This document shows positions 1-5,869 of a stretch of DNA of 9,000 nt, in pieces; position 1 is the first letter of the stretch, and the number at the start of each line of letters is the position of its first letter. This DNA is from an uncultured Collinsella sp. (GTDB lineage Bacteria; Actinomycetota; Coriobacteriia; Coriobacteriales; Coriobacteriaceae). The stretch covers positions 1 through 9,000 of the forward strand of contig URIE01000077.1 in NCBI GenBank assembly GCA_900547805.1, written 5' to 3'. The position numbers and the translations under genes are program-made. The notes below the pieces were generated by a model. The model saw nothing but the letters and a program-made list of their open reading frames with translations, did no database searches and was not told the origin of the DNA.

Positions 1-229
1 GTATAAGAGACAGCTCAAGAAGATCGACTTTGACGATATCTATCAGAGTCTGCCGGTGGCCATCATGCTCATCTCCATGCCGATCTCCGGCTCGATCGGC
101 CACGGCATCGGTCTGGGTCTCATCAGCTATTCCGTGCTCAAGCTCTGCACGGGCAAGGGCAAGGAGGTCTCGGTGCTGACGTATGTCATCTCGGTGATCT
201 TCCTCGTGAAGTTCTTCCTCATCGCCTGA
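1..229 (+). CDS. NCS2-family purine/nucleobase permease (AzgA-like), C-terminal end only
   Basis: This is the last 75 codons of a gene that begins before the window. The reading frame starts at base 2 and ends at TGA 227-229. The visible part has a short cytosolic stretch with IDFDDIYQSLP, then a membrane segment with MPISGSIGHGIGLGLISY, then a basic loop (LCTGKGKEV) and a last hydrophobic segment ending FLVKFFLIA. The pattern of MP, small residues, G-I-G-G-ISY and then a TGK-KE loop is what I know from the C-terminus of AzgA/PbuG-type NCS2 permeases. These are proton-coupled importers of hypoxanthine, guanine or adenine in the cytoplasmic membrane. Substrate choice cannot be read from this fragment. 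The gene is followed within 25 bases by a strong terminator, so it is the end of its transcript. NCS2 family membership is fairly secure; the AzgA subgroup is an inference from the end of the protein only. Confidence 0.8.
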   Translation, partial: YKRQLKKIDFDDIYQSLPVAIMLISMPISGSIGHGIGLGLISYSVLKLCTGKGKEVSVLTYVISVIFLVKFFLIA

Positions 230-251
230 GGAAAAATATCCGTCCGCACGG

Positions 252-285
252 CCGGGCGCGTCTGAATGGACGCGCCCGGTTTTTT
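252..285 (+). terminator. Intrinsic terminator of the permease gene
   Basis: A perfect 11-bp stem (CCGGGCGCGTC at 252-262 pairing with GACGCGCCCGG at 269-279) encloses a 6-nt loop and is followed directly by six T residues (280-285). It lies 22 bases after the permease stop codon and separates that gene from the next. Confidence 0.95.
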
Positions 286-311
286 GCGCCCTGCGCGCTG
301 CCTTACGAAGA

Positions 312-333
312 TGTAAGCCAACTGTAAGCCAAA
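312..333 (+). promoter_or_regulatory. Tandem 11-bp direct repeat, candidate operator
   Basis: TGTAAGCCAAC at 312-322 is followed at once by TGTAAGCCAAA at 323-333, which is 10 identical bases on an 11-bp period. The pair ends 28 bp upstream of the TATACT box at 362. Tandem repeats one helical turn apart are the usual binding layout for OmpR/PhoB-family response regulators, which bind as head-to-tail dimers. No regulator gene is visible here, so the identity of any binding protein is unknown. Confidence 0.5.
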
Positions 334-361
334 ACGATGGCGATGTGATGCCGTCCGGGGC

Positions 362-367
362 TATACT
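362..367 (+). promoter_or_regulatory. -10 box (TATACT) of the VanZ-Lgt gene
   Basis: TATACT at 362-367 differs from TATAAT at one position and lies 46 bases before the start codon. There is no good -35 hexamer at 16-18 bp spacing (the bases are near GGCGAT). This fits a promoter that needs an activator, possibly bound at the direct repeat upstream. Confidence 0.5.
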
Positions 368-380
368 GATGCCAGAAACC

Positions 381-404
381 GGGGCGGGAGCGCCCCATGG
401 GAGG
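381..404 (+). promoter_or_regulatory. Leader hairpin and ribosome binding site of the VanZ-Lgt gene
   Basis: GGGGCG at 381-386 pairs with CGCCCC at 391-396 around a GGAG loop. It is followed by the GGGAGG ribosome site at 399-404, which is 8 bases before ATG 413. The small GC hairpin sits just upstream of the ribosome site and could affect ribosome access. The ribosome site decides the start at 413 over the ATG at 397, which is in another frame. Confidence 0.55.
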
Positions 405-412
405 CAAGGATC

Positions 413-1453
413 ATGACAAATCTTCTGGGCAGTATCCGGCTGGCGGGCTATGCGTTTCCGCTCATCGCGGCGCTGGTGGCCGTGCCGTTTTTCGACCGGC
501 AGGTGCGTGCGCGCTGCTTCAACTGGGTGCGCACCGTGTTCGGCGGTCTGTTTTTGTTTTACGTGCTGTGCGTGCTGGCGCTCGTGTTCTTCCCGCTGCC
601 GGATGCGGCGCAGGCGGCGCGGCTGAGCGGGTATGAGATCCAGCTCGTGCCGTTTCAGTTCGTGGCCGATTTCCTGCGCGAGACGCCGCTCGTGCTCTCC
701 GATGCGCGCACGTATCTGCCGGCGCTTTTTGACCGCACGGTGCTGCAGGTCGTGTGCAACATTTTGATGCTGCTGCCGTTTGGTATGTACCTGCGCTATG
801 TCTGTGGGCTGGATCTCGGGAAGGTCGCGCTCGCGTCGCTCGCGTTTTCGGCGTTCATTGAGCTGGGGCAGCTCACGGGGCTGTTTTTCGTGTTCCGCGG
901 CTCGTACCGCCTGTGCGACGTGGATGACCTGATGCTCAACACGCTCGGCGGCCTGCTCGGCGGCTACATCGTCTGCCGCATCTTGAAGCTCTCCACGTGG
1001 ACGGTAGCTGATTTCGCGATCGTGGGCGTGCCGCTCGCGCTCGCGCTGGGCCGCTGCGCCAACTTCGTGAACGGCGAGCTGTGGGGCAAACCGACCGATC
1101 TGCCCTGGGGCGTGATCTTTGGCGGTACCGCGGGCGATATGCCGCGTCACCCCTCCCAGCTCTATGAGGCATTTCTTGAGGGCATCGTGCTCTTTTGCAT
1201 TCTGCAGGTGCTCAGCCGCAAAAAGCCGCTACTGCCCCAAGGCACGTTTATGGGCGTGTTTGTGATGGGCTACGGCATCGTCCGCTTCCTCATTGAGTTT
1301 GTGCGCGTGCCCGATGCGCAGCTGGGGTATCTGCTGGGCGGCGTCATCACCATGGGTCAGCTGCTGAGCTTGCCGCTCGTAATCGCGGGCCTGGCGCTCG
1401 TCATCTTTGCCCTCCGCCGCAACCGCCCCCAGCGCATCTACCTCGACGCCTAA
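413..1453 (+). CDS. Chimeric membrane protein: VanZ-like domain joined to the C-terminal half of Lgt
   Basis: A 346-residue polytopic membrane protein. Residues about 40-190 show a VanZ-like domain: NILMLLPFG (116-124), an acidic IELGQ in a membrane segment (149-153), and the R-L-C-D-V-D-D-L-M-L-N-T-L-G-G signature (166-180). From about residue 192 onward it aligns with the second half of prolipoprotein diacylglyceryl transferase: WTVADF, then GRCANFVNGELWG (213-225), RHPSQLYEAFLEG (245-257), VRFLIEFVR (290-298) and TMGQLLSLP (313-321). Relative to E. coli Lgt, the essential Arg143 and Arg239 correspond to R214 and R291, and Asn146, Glu151 and Glu243 to N217, E222 and E295. The first half of Lgt, which carries the HGG loop with His103 and the N-terminal Tyr26, is absent and its place is taken by VanZ. 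Normal Lgt transfers diacylglyceryl from phosphatidylglycerol to the lipobox cysteine. Whether this chimera is active, has a new lipid-related role, or is a fixed by-product of gene fusion is unknown. It appears to be transcribed alone. Confidence 0.85.
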   Translation: MTNLLGSIRLAGYAFPLIAALVAVPFFDRQVRARCFNWVRTVFGGLFLFYVLCVLALVFFPLPDAAQAARLSGYEIQLVPFQFVADFLRETPLVLSDARTYLPALFDRTVLQVVCNILMLLPFGMYLRYVCGLDLGKVALASLAFSAFIELGQLTGLFFVFRGSYRLCDVDDLMLNTLGGLLGGYIVCRILKLSTWTVADFAIVGVPLALALGRCANFVNGELWGKPTDLPWGVIFGGTAGDMPRHPSQLYEAFLEGIVLFCILQVLSRKKPLLPQGTFMGVFVMGYGIVRFLIEFVRVPDAQLGYLLGGVITMGQLLSLPLVIAGLALVIFALRRNRPQRIYLDA

Positions 1454-1488
1454 CCACCACAAAGGGGACAGGCACCTTTGTGGTGGTT
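1452..1488 (+). repeat. Stem-loop repeat R1 (GGGGACAGG-core family)
   Basis: A perfect 14-bp stem (1452-1465 with 1475-1488) begins inside the TAA stop codon of the VanZ-Lgt gene. The 13-nt core GGGGACAGGCACC at 1464-1476 sits at its tip, with the outer GG/CC of the core also pairing. Only three T residues follow (1487-1489), so it is a poor intrinsic terminator, though it may protect the mRNA 3' end. It belongs with R2, R3 and R4. Confidence 0.8.
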
Positions 1489-1512
1489 TGCTGGGCAACG
1501 ATGACAGAACCG

Positions 1513-1568
1513 TAACGTTTCCCCAGATAAAACCTGCCAAAATAAACCTGTCCATTTTTGGCAGGTTT
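1513..1568 (-). repeat. Stem-loop repeat R2, inverted copy of R4
   Basis: A perfect 13-bp stem (1530-1542 with 1556-1568) has a 13-nt loop. On the - strand the loop reads ATGGACAGGTTTA. On the same strand a tail continues to 1513 and reads TATCTGGGGAAACGTTA. The - strand of 1513-1567 matches + strand 6384-6438 at 50 of 55 positions without gaps. The repeat ends 20 bases before the next start codon, so it occupies the leader of that gene. Confidence 0.85.
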
Positions 1569-1588
1569 CTAGAAAGGCTCTTTGGACT

Positions 1589-3772
1589 GTGAAGGATTCC
1601 GATCTCTCCACAACGGCTGCGCGCGACGCCGCCCGCATCGTCTGGTTTAAGCGCTACCCCGCCAAGCAGACGCTCATCGCATTTTTGCTCGCGCTGTTGG
1701 CGACCACGGCATTTTCCATCGATCCCGCCCCGGTGTCGAGCAACGCAGTCTTGGCGATTGACCCCAAAGCCTCGGGCATGCTGTACGTGTGCTACGAGGT
1801 GCTCCTCTCGTTTGCCGGCCATACCGACGCGGTCATGCTGCTTGCACTTGCCTGCCTGCTCACCTTGCCGTTTCGCTACGTGTTCTTTGGCCGTGGCGAC
1901 ACCTGGCGTCCATCGATCATTCTGCCGTCGCTGTTCTTCGCCATCTGCATGGTGTTCGGCCGCAGCTACGATCTCACCGACTCGGCCGAGATTGTCCTTG
2001 GCGACAAGGCCCGCATCATCTGCGCCTGGATTGGCGGCGCGGGCTGGATGCTCTTAGCGATCGTGGCCTTCTATTTGGCTTTTGAGTGCCTGGATTGGCT
2101 GAGCTCTCGGCGCATTCCGTTCTCCGAAGCGCACTTTGGCCGCGTATGGCGTGTGACTCACGCCGTGCTCTCGGTCCATCCCTTTGCCGGGCCCTTCCTG
2201 GTGCTTATGATCGCCTGGGCGCCCACGCTCATCGCTTCGTTGCCCGGTCTTTTTATGGGAGATACGGGCGCGCAGATTCGCCAGTGGTTCAACTATCCCA
2301 ACGGCACGAGCGACTACCTGCGCCTACTCAACCCCAACGTGCTGCTCAACGGGCATCATCCCGTAGTGCACACGGCCATTATCGGCTCGTGCGTTCAGCT
2401 GGGGCTTTCGCTGTTCAACAGCGCTAACGCGGGCCTCATCATCTATACCTGCGCTCAATTTGTTATCACGGCTGCCTGCATGGCCTATTCCATTTCGTCG
2501 CTGCGCAAACTGGGCGTGAGCCTGCCGGTTCGCGGTGCGATCCTGCTGTTCTTTGCGTTTATGCCGATGTTCTCTAACTACGCGGCGCTGCTCACCAAAG
2601 ACGTGCTCTTTGCCGACGCGTTTTTGGTGCTGCTGGTACAGACCGTCAAGCTCGTGGCATGTGGCCTGCCCCGTCGCGATGCCAATGCCGAGCGAGCGGG
2701 CGAGAAAGCTCCCGTGCTCTTTGCGCACCATGACTGGCTGCTGCTCGCTCTGGGCGCCATGGGTTCCACGTTTCTGCGCAACGGCGGCCTGGTGTTTCCC
2801 CTGGCGGCATGCGTAATCGCGGCGGCGTTTTGCGTATGGGACGTGCATGTGGCTCGTCGTGCAGCCAAGCAGGCTGGTACTGCGCCTTCGGGCGCCATCC
2901 CACGTTTCCGCTGGGTGGGAGTTCTTGCTGTGCTTGTACTCTGCCTTGCCTCTAATATGTACTTCACCAAGGTGTTTATGCCGGCGCACGACATTACGCC
3001 CGGCTCCAAGCGCGAAATCCTCTCGATTCCATTCCAGCAGACGGCTCGTTTCGTCCAAAAGCATGACGGCCTCAACTCGGGCGTCAACCCCACGGTTAAG
3101 GAGGACGGCACCATCGTGGAGGCTCCTTGCGACGGCTTGGTGACCGACGAAGAGCGTGCCGTGATCGACCGTGTGCTCAAGTACGAGAATCTGGGCCGCC
3201 GCTACAACCCGGATAAGTCGGATGCCGTCAAGAACTGCTTTAACGAGTACGCCTCGCAGGAGGACATCGATGCCTATTTTGGGGTATGGGCTCAGATGTT
3301 TAAGAAGGATCCCGAGTGCTATATTTCGGCGCTTATCAATAACTACTATGGTTTTTTTTATCCGAGCGCGCGCGATGCCTGGGTCTACAGCACGGCGCGT
3401 AGTGCCGAGATCATGGCGCGTCCCGACAACCTCAAGTACTTCGACTTCCATCCGGTTGACAGCAACGTGGTGCGCTGGTGCGACCACCTGATCAACCTGT
3501 ATCGCGTGGCGGTGCAGCGCATCCCGTTTATCTCGCTCACCATGAGCTCGGCCACCTATGTGTGGATCATGATCGCCGTGGTGGTCTACCTGCTGCGTCG
3601 TCATTCATGGCGTGCGCTGGCGATCTGGGTGCCGCTGTTGGGCGTGCTCGCCGTGTGCCTGATTGGCCCGTGCAACGGCTCGACTTACATGCGCTACCTG
3701 TATCCGGTCATCGCCTGCATGCCCTTCGCCATCGGCGCCACCGTCACCCGCAGCGACTTCCTCTGGTCCTAA
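1589..3772 (+). CDS. Large polytopic GT-C-like membrane protein (DUF6020 type)
   Basis: A 727-residue integral membrane protein with many hydrophobic segments in its first 455 residues and again at about 655-720. Between them lies a hydrophilic, probably extracellular part (about 460-640). Motifs I recognise from DUF6020-like proteins are LPGLFMGDTGAQ with D225 after a membrane segment, NGHHPVVHT (254-262), TKDVLFAD (336-343), FLRNGG (395-400), SIPFQQTARFV (479-489) and STYMRYLYPV (698-707). An acidic residue in the first outside loop and an RYLYP-type late segment resemble the GT-C fold of polyprenyl-phosphate-sugar transferases. A role in envelope glycan or protein glycosylation is therefore plausible but only inferred. 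The GTG start at 1589 has a modest AAAGG site at 1573-1577; the next in-frame ATG (1778) would remove the first membrane segment. I see no clear promoter, because repeats R1 and R2 fill the upstream gap. Confidence 0.75.
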   Translation: MKDSDLSTTAARDAARIVWFKRYPAKQTLIAFLLALLATTAFSIDPAPVSSNAVLAIDPKASGMLYVCYEVLLSFAGHTDAVMLLALACLLTLPFRYVFFGRGDTWRPSIILPSLFFAICMVFGRSYDLTDSAEIVLGDKARIICAWIGGAGWMLLAIVAFYLAFECLDWLSSRRIPFSEAHFGRVWRVTHAVLSVHPFAGPFLVLMIAWAPTLIASLPGLFMGDTGAQIRQWFNYPNGTSDYLRLLNPNVLLNGHHPVVHTAIIGSCVQLGLSLFNSANAGLIIYTCAQFVITAACMAYSISSLRKLGVSLPVRGAILLFFAFMPMFSNYAALLTKDVLFADAFLVLLVQTVKLVACGLPRRDANAERAGEKAPVLFAHHDWLLLALGAMGSTFLRNGGLVFPLAACVIAAAFCVWDVHVARRAAKQAGTAPSGAIPRFRWVGVLAVLVLCLASNMYFTKVFMPAHDITPGSKREILSIPFQQTARFVQKHDGLNSGVNPTVKEDGTIVEAPCDGLVTDEERAVIDRVLKYENLGRRYNPDKSDAVKNCFNEYASQEDIDAYFGVWAQMFKKDPECYISALINNYYGFFYPSARDAWVYSTARSAEIMARPDNLKYFDFHPVDSNVVRWCDHLINLYRVAVQRIPFISLTMSSATYVWIMIAVVVYLLRRHSWRALAIWVPLLGVLAVCLIGPCNGSTYMRYLYPVIACMPFAIGATVTRSDFLWS

Positions 3773-3773
3773 C

Positions 3774-3806
3774 TTGGTGCATTGGGGTCAAGTTTCTTTG
3801 CACCAA
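3774..3806 (+). repeat. Stem-loop repeat R3 (GGGGTCAAG-core variant)
   Basis: TTGGTGCA at 3774-3781 pairs with TGCACCAA at 3799-3806, an 8-bp stem that begins one base after the stop codon of the 727-residue protein. Allowing two T-T mismatches, the arms are 10 bases and enclose the 13-nt core GGGGTCAAGTTTC at 3784-3796. This core aligns with that of R4 at 9 of 12 comparable positions. No T-run follows. It is the most diverged member of the four. Confidence 0.65.
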
Positions 3807-3839
3807 AGGAGCCATCATCACGACGCCTTCATTTTGGGG

Positions 3840-3887
3840 TTTATCTCGCAGGCCAGTAGGTATATCATAACGACGTTTGTTTATATT
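3840..3887 (+). promoter_or_regulatory. Possible promoter region of yebC
   Basis: The otherwise GC-rich gap upstream of yebC turns AT-rich here. It holds two -10-like hexamers, TATCAT (3863-3868) and TATATT (3882-3887). A weak TTTATC lies 17 bp ahead of the first. Neither has a good -35, so the exact start of transcription is uncertain. Confidence 0.3.
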
Positions 3888-3936
3888 GCCCGAGCATCTG
3901 CGCTGGGCTTTAGGTCGAAACCGATAGGAGACACGT

Positions 3937-4743
3937 ATGTCCGGACACTCTAAGTGGGCCACAACCAAGCATCGTAAGGGCGCGCAGGACGCCAAGCGTT
4001 CCGCCCTCTTCTCCAAGCTCAGCCGCAACATCACCGTTGCTGCCCGTCTCGGCGGTGACCCGCTGCCCGAGAACAACGCCAGCCTCGCCGCTGCCGTTGC
4101 CAAGGCCAAGGCTCAGTCCATGCCTAAGGACAAGATCAAGTCCGCTATCGACAAGGCTTTTGGTTCGGGTGCTGACGCCGCCGTCTACGAGAACATCGTG
4201 TACGAGGGCTACGGTCCCGCCGGTGTCGCCGTCTACGTCGACTGCCTGACCGACAACCGCAACCGTACCGCCGCTGATGTCCGTTCCGCCTTCTCCCACG
4301 CTGGTGGCAACCTGGGCACCTCCGGCTCCGTCGCCTTCCAGTTTGAGCGTAAGGGCCAGATCGTTGTCGCCAAGGAGATCCTGGACGAGAACGCCAAGAA
4401 GGAGACCATGATCGCCAACGGTGCTGCCGGTGACGAGGATGAGTTCATGATGGCCATCGCCGAGGCCGGTGGCGAGGACTACGAGGACGCCGGCGAGGAG
4501 TGGATCGTCTGGACTACTGCCAACGAGGTCATGGCTGTCTCCAAGGCGCTTGAGGAGCAGGGCGTCCAGGTCAAGGGCTCCGAGACCACCATGGTCCCGA
4601 CCACCCCGACCGAGGTCTCCGGCGCCGACGCCAAGAAGGTTCAGCGCCTCATCGACCGTCTTGAGGAGCTCGACGACGTCCAGGATGTTTACAGCACCAT
4701 GGACATGACCGATGAGGTCATCGCTGCCCTCGAGGAGGAGTAG
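3937..4743 (+). CDS. yebC: YebC/PmpR/TACO1-family translation factor
   Basis: A 268-residue cytosolic protein with the family's N-terminal signature MSGHSKW followed by KHRKGAQDAKR (1-21). It also has the SMPKDKIKSAIDKA helix (61-74), YEGYGPAGVAVYVDCLTDNRNRTAADVR (about 89-116) and GGNLGTSGSVAFQFERKG (123-140). Family members were long annotated as transcriptional regulators. More recent work on YebC and mitochondrial TACO1 links them to relief of ribosome stalling at proline-rich stretches. At 268 residues it is about 20 longer than usual. The surplus seems to be at about 145-168, an acidic, polar segment before the conserved AIAEAGGEDYED region. The start is fixed by AGGAG at 3926-3930, six bases ahead of ATG, and by the universal MSGHSKW. 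Codon use is strongly biased to C-ending codons, suggesting high expression. It ends with its own terminator and is not joined to ruvC within this window, unlike many genomes. Confidence 0.96.
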   Translation: MSGHSKWATTKHRKGAQDAKRSALFSKLSRNITVAARLGGDPLPENNASLAAAVAKAKAQSMPKDKIKSAIDKAFGSGADAAVYENIVYEGYGPAGVAVYVDCLTDNRNRTAADVRSAFSHAGGNLGTSGSVAFQFERKGQIVVAKEILDENAKKETMIANGAAGDEDEFMMAIAEAGGEDYEDAGEEWIVWTTANEVMAVSKALEEQGVQVKGSETTMVPTTPTEVSGADAKKVQRLIDRLEELDDVQDVYSTMDMTDEVIAALEEE

Positions 4744-4812
4744 CGCCCACACGGGTTAAGCCGTGCATATCTGGGCATAATGAAGCGAGCATGCAAGCCT
4801 CGTGGAATAGAT

Positions 4813-4854
4813 GAGCCGGATCCGCGTGCGTAGAGCACCGGACCCGGCTCTTTT
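4813..4854 (+). terminator. Intrinsic terminator after yebC
   Basis: GAGCCGG at 4813-4819 pairs with CCGGCTC at 4844-4850. After one A-C mismatch the stem continues (TCCG 4821-4824 with CGGA 4839-4842), then after a bulge GTGC 4826-4829 pairs with GCAC 4835-4838. Four T residues follow (4851-4854). The last T is also the first base of the TATAAT box of the next promoter. Confidence 0.85.
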
Positions 4855-4859
4855 ATAAT
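4831..4859 (+). promoter_or_regulatory. Promoter of the amaP-DUF2273-asp23 operon
   Basis: A perfect TATAAT lies at 4854-4859. At 17-bp spacing the -35 position (4831-4836, TAGAGC) matches TTGACA at only three of six bases and lies inside the yebC terminator hairpin. Transcription would start near 4866, giving a leader of about 44 bases before GTG 4910. Confidence 0.6.
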
Positions 4860-4909
4860 GATGCGAACCGTTTTGCATTTCGAGAGCCGAGATTTGAAGG
4901 GAGCGCCGC

Positions 4910-5455
4910 GTGCGCGTACTCAAACGAGCCCTAGCGATCGTGTATCTTGCCGCCACCATCGTGGCGTTGGGTACGCTTGTCTGCCAGTTTTGGGGGCCGT
5001 ATACGTATCGCTTTATGCTGCTGATGCGCGACCCCATGCCGCGCATTGTCGTGACGGCATGCGGCGGAGTTGTGGCGATCGGCGTGCTGGTAAGCTTCTT
5101 CCGCCTGATGTTTGCTCGTCGCGAGCCGTCCTGCGTGCATCCGGCGGGGGAGCGCAATATCGAGGTCACGCTCGCGGCGCTTTCTTCGTGTGCCAGGGCT
5201 GCTGCCGAGCGCGACGACCGCGTGATGGTCGAGCATGTCGAGGCCCGCGTCCAAGGCCCCGACGAATCGCACGTCCGATTTAAGGTCGAGGCTATCGCGC
5301 TTGACGATAAGGACGTGGCATCTCTGGCTACCGCGATGCAGCAGCGCATCGAGGAAGCTTGCGACACCATGCTCGGCACGCCGGGTACGACCGCGCGCGT
5401 TCGTTTTTTGCCGTCCAAGACTACCGTCCAGACCGTGGAGGTTTCCGGTGAGTGA
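4910..5455 (+). CDS. amaP: AmaP-like alkaline shock response membrane anchor protein
   Basis: A 181-residue protein with two membrane segments near the N-terminus (about 5-26 and 45-66), then a basic FFRLMFARRE boundary, then a soluble alpha/beta domain (about 80-178) with NIEVTLAALSSCARAAAE and VRFKVEAIALDDKDVASLA. This layout is that of AmaP, which in Staphylococcus holds Asp23 at the cytoplasmic membrane. The C-terminal domain is itself distantly Asp23-like (my inference from the pattern). The start is GTG 4910 with GAAGGGAG at 4896-4903. It is the first gene of a three-gene operon; its last 8 bases overlap the start of the next gene, and its coding end (GGAGG at 5437-5441) supplies that gene's ribosome site. 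Family assignment relies on topology plus neighbours more than on one decisive motif. Confidence 0.85.
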   Translation: MRVLKRALAIVYLAATIVALGTLVCQFWGPYTYRFMLLMRDPMPRIVVTACGGVVAIGVLVSFFRLMFARREPSCVHPAGERNIEVTLAALSSCARAAAERDDRVMVEHVEARVQGPDESHVRFKVEAIALDDKDVASLATAMQQRIEEACDTMLGTPGTTARVRFLPSKTTVQTVEVSGE

Positions 5456-5825
5456 TACCAATCAAGATAAGACCGCTCGTACGCCGCGCCTGACGATTGA
5501 CCAGAGCGCCACGCCGGCGAGCGAACCTGTTGATTCCAAAGCAGAGGCAACCGAGTTGCAAGATGCGGCAGCCGCGGATTTTGACGAGGCTATGGGTCTC
5601 ATCAAGGGTACGGGCGCTGCCATCTGGAGCTATGCTGTGCGTCATCCCAACACCACGCTCGGCGCCGTCGCTGGCTTTATCCTCGCCGTGTTGGTGCTCA
5701 CGTTGGGCCTGTGGGACACGCTCGTCATTGCATTCTTCGTGCTGATCGGCGCTGTGATCGGCCAGATTCGCGACGGCGAGAACGGGATCGTCAACTTCTT
5801 CGGCCGTCTGTTTAGCGGTCGCTAA
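5448..5825 (+). CDS. DUF2273 small membrane protein
   Basis: A 125-residue protein. Residues about 58-125 form the DUF2273 unit: RHPNTTLGAVAGFILAVLVL with a first hydrophobic segment, LGLWDTLVIAFFVLIGAVIGQ with a second, then RDGENGIVNFFGRLF at the end. These small proteins typically sit between AmaP and Asp23 genes and probably belong to the same membrane complex; their biochemical role is not known to me. I place the start at GTG 5448, overlapping amaP by 8 bases, because GGAGG at 5437-5441 is six bases ahead. This gives a polar, mostly acidic N-terminal extension of about 57 residues (TNQDKTARTPRL, then EPVDSKAEATELQDAAAADFDEA). That is unusual, because DUF2273 proteins are normally only about 60-80 residues. 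No ATG lies between 5448 and the membrane part until residue 49 (M49), so a shorter form cannot be fully excluded. Confidence 0.88.
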   Translation: MSDTNQDKTARTPRLTIDQSATPASEPVDSKAEATELQDAAAADFDEAMGLIKGTGAAIWSYAVRHPNTTLGAVAGFILAVLVLTLGLWDTLVIAFFVLIGAVIGQIRDGENGIVNFFGRLFSGR

Positions 5826-5836
5826 TATGTATTCGA

Positions 5837-5854
5837 CTGTCGCATCCGCGGCAG
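5837..5854 (+). other. Small hairpin between the DUF2273 gene and asp23
   Basis: CTGTCGC at 5837-5843 pairs with GCGGCAG at 5848-5854 (one G-T pair, loop ATCC). It lies just ahead of the asp23 ribosome site (AAGGAGG 5859-5865). With no T-run it is not a terminator. An mRNA processing or stabilising role that raises asp23 output relative to the upstream genes is possible but untested. Confidence 0.4.
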
Positions 5855-5869
5855 GCATAAGGAGGAACC

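Noticed and set aside
397..636. 79-residue + strand frame starting at ATG 397
   Set aside because: It overlaps the VanZ-Lgt gene in another frame, its product is Ala/Gly/Arg-rich, and the ribosome site at 399-404 lies inside it and serves ATG 413.
1452..1568. R1 and R2 as a CRISPR-like array or as ordinary terminators
   Set aside because: There are only two units, of different sequence and opposite orientation, without spacers of regular size. R1 has only three T residues after its stem and R2 on the + strand also has only three, so neither looks like a standard terminator.
2324..3604. 426-residue open frame on the - strand
   Set aside because: It lies wholly inside the 727-residue membrane protein gene, and its composition (His, Arg and Gln rich) is typical of an antisense shadow in GC-rich DNA.
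3910..4752. 280-residue open frame on the - strand opposite yebC
   Set aside because: It is the mirror of a highly codon-biased gene; the product is low-complexity Gly/Leu/Val/Asp and the + strand frame is unmistakable YebC.
4750..4765. Hairpin just after the yebC stop as a terminator
   Set aside because: It is only a 5-bp stem without T residues; the strong terminator at 4813-4854 is the better call.
4756..5550. 264-residue open frame on the - strand over amaP
   Set aside because: No domain is recognisable and it covers the amaP gene, its promoter and a terminator.
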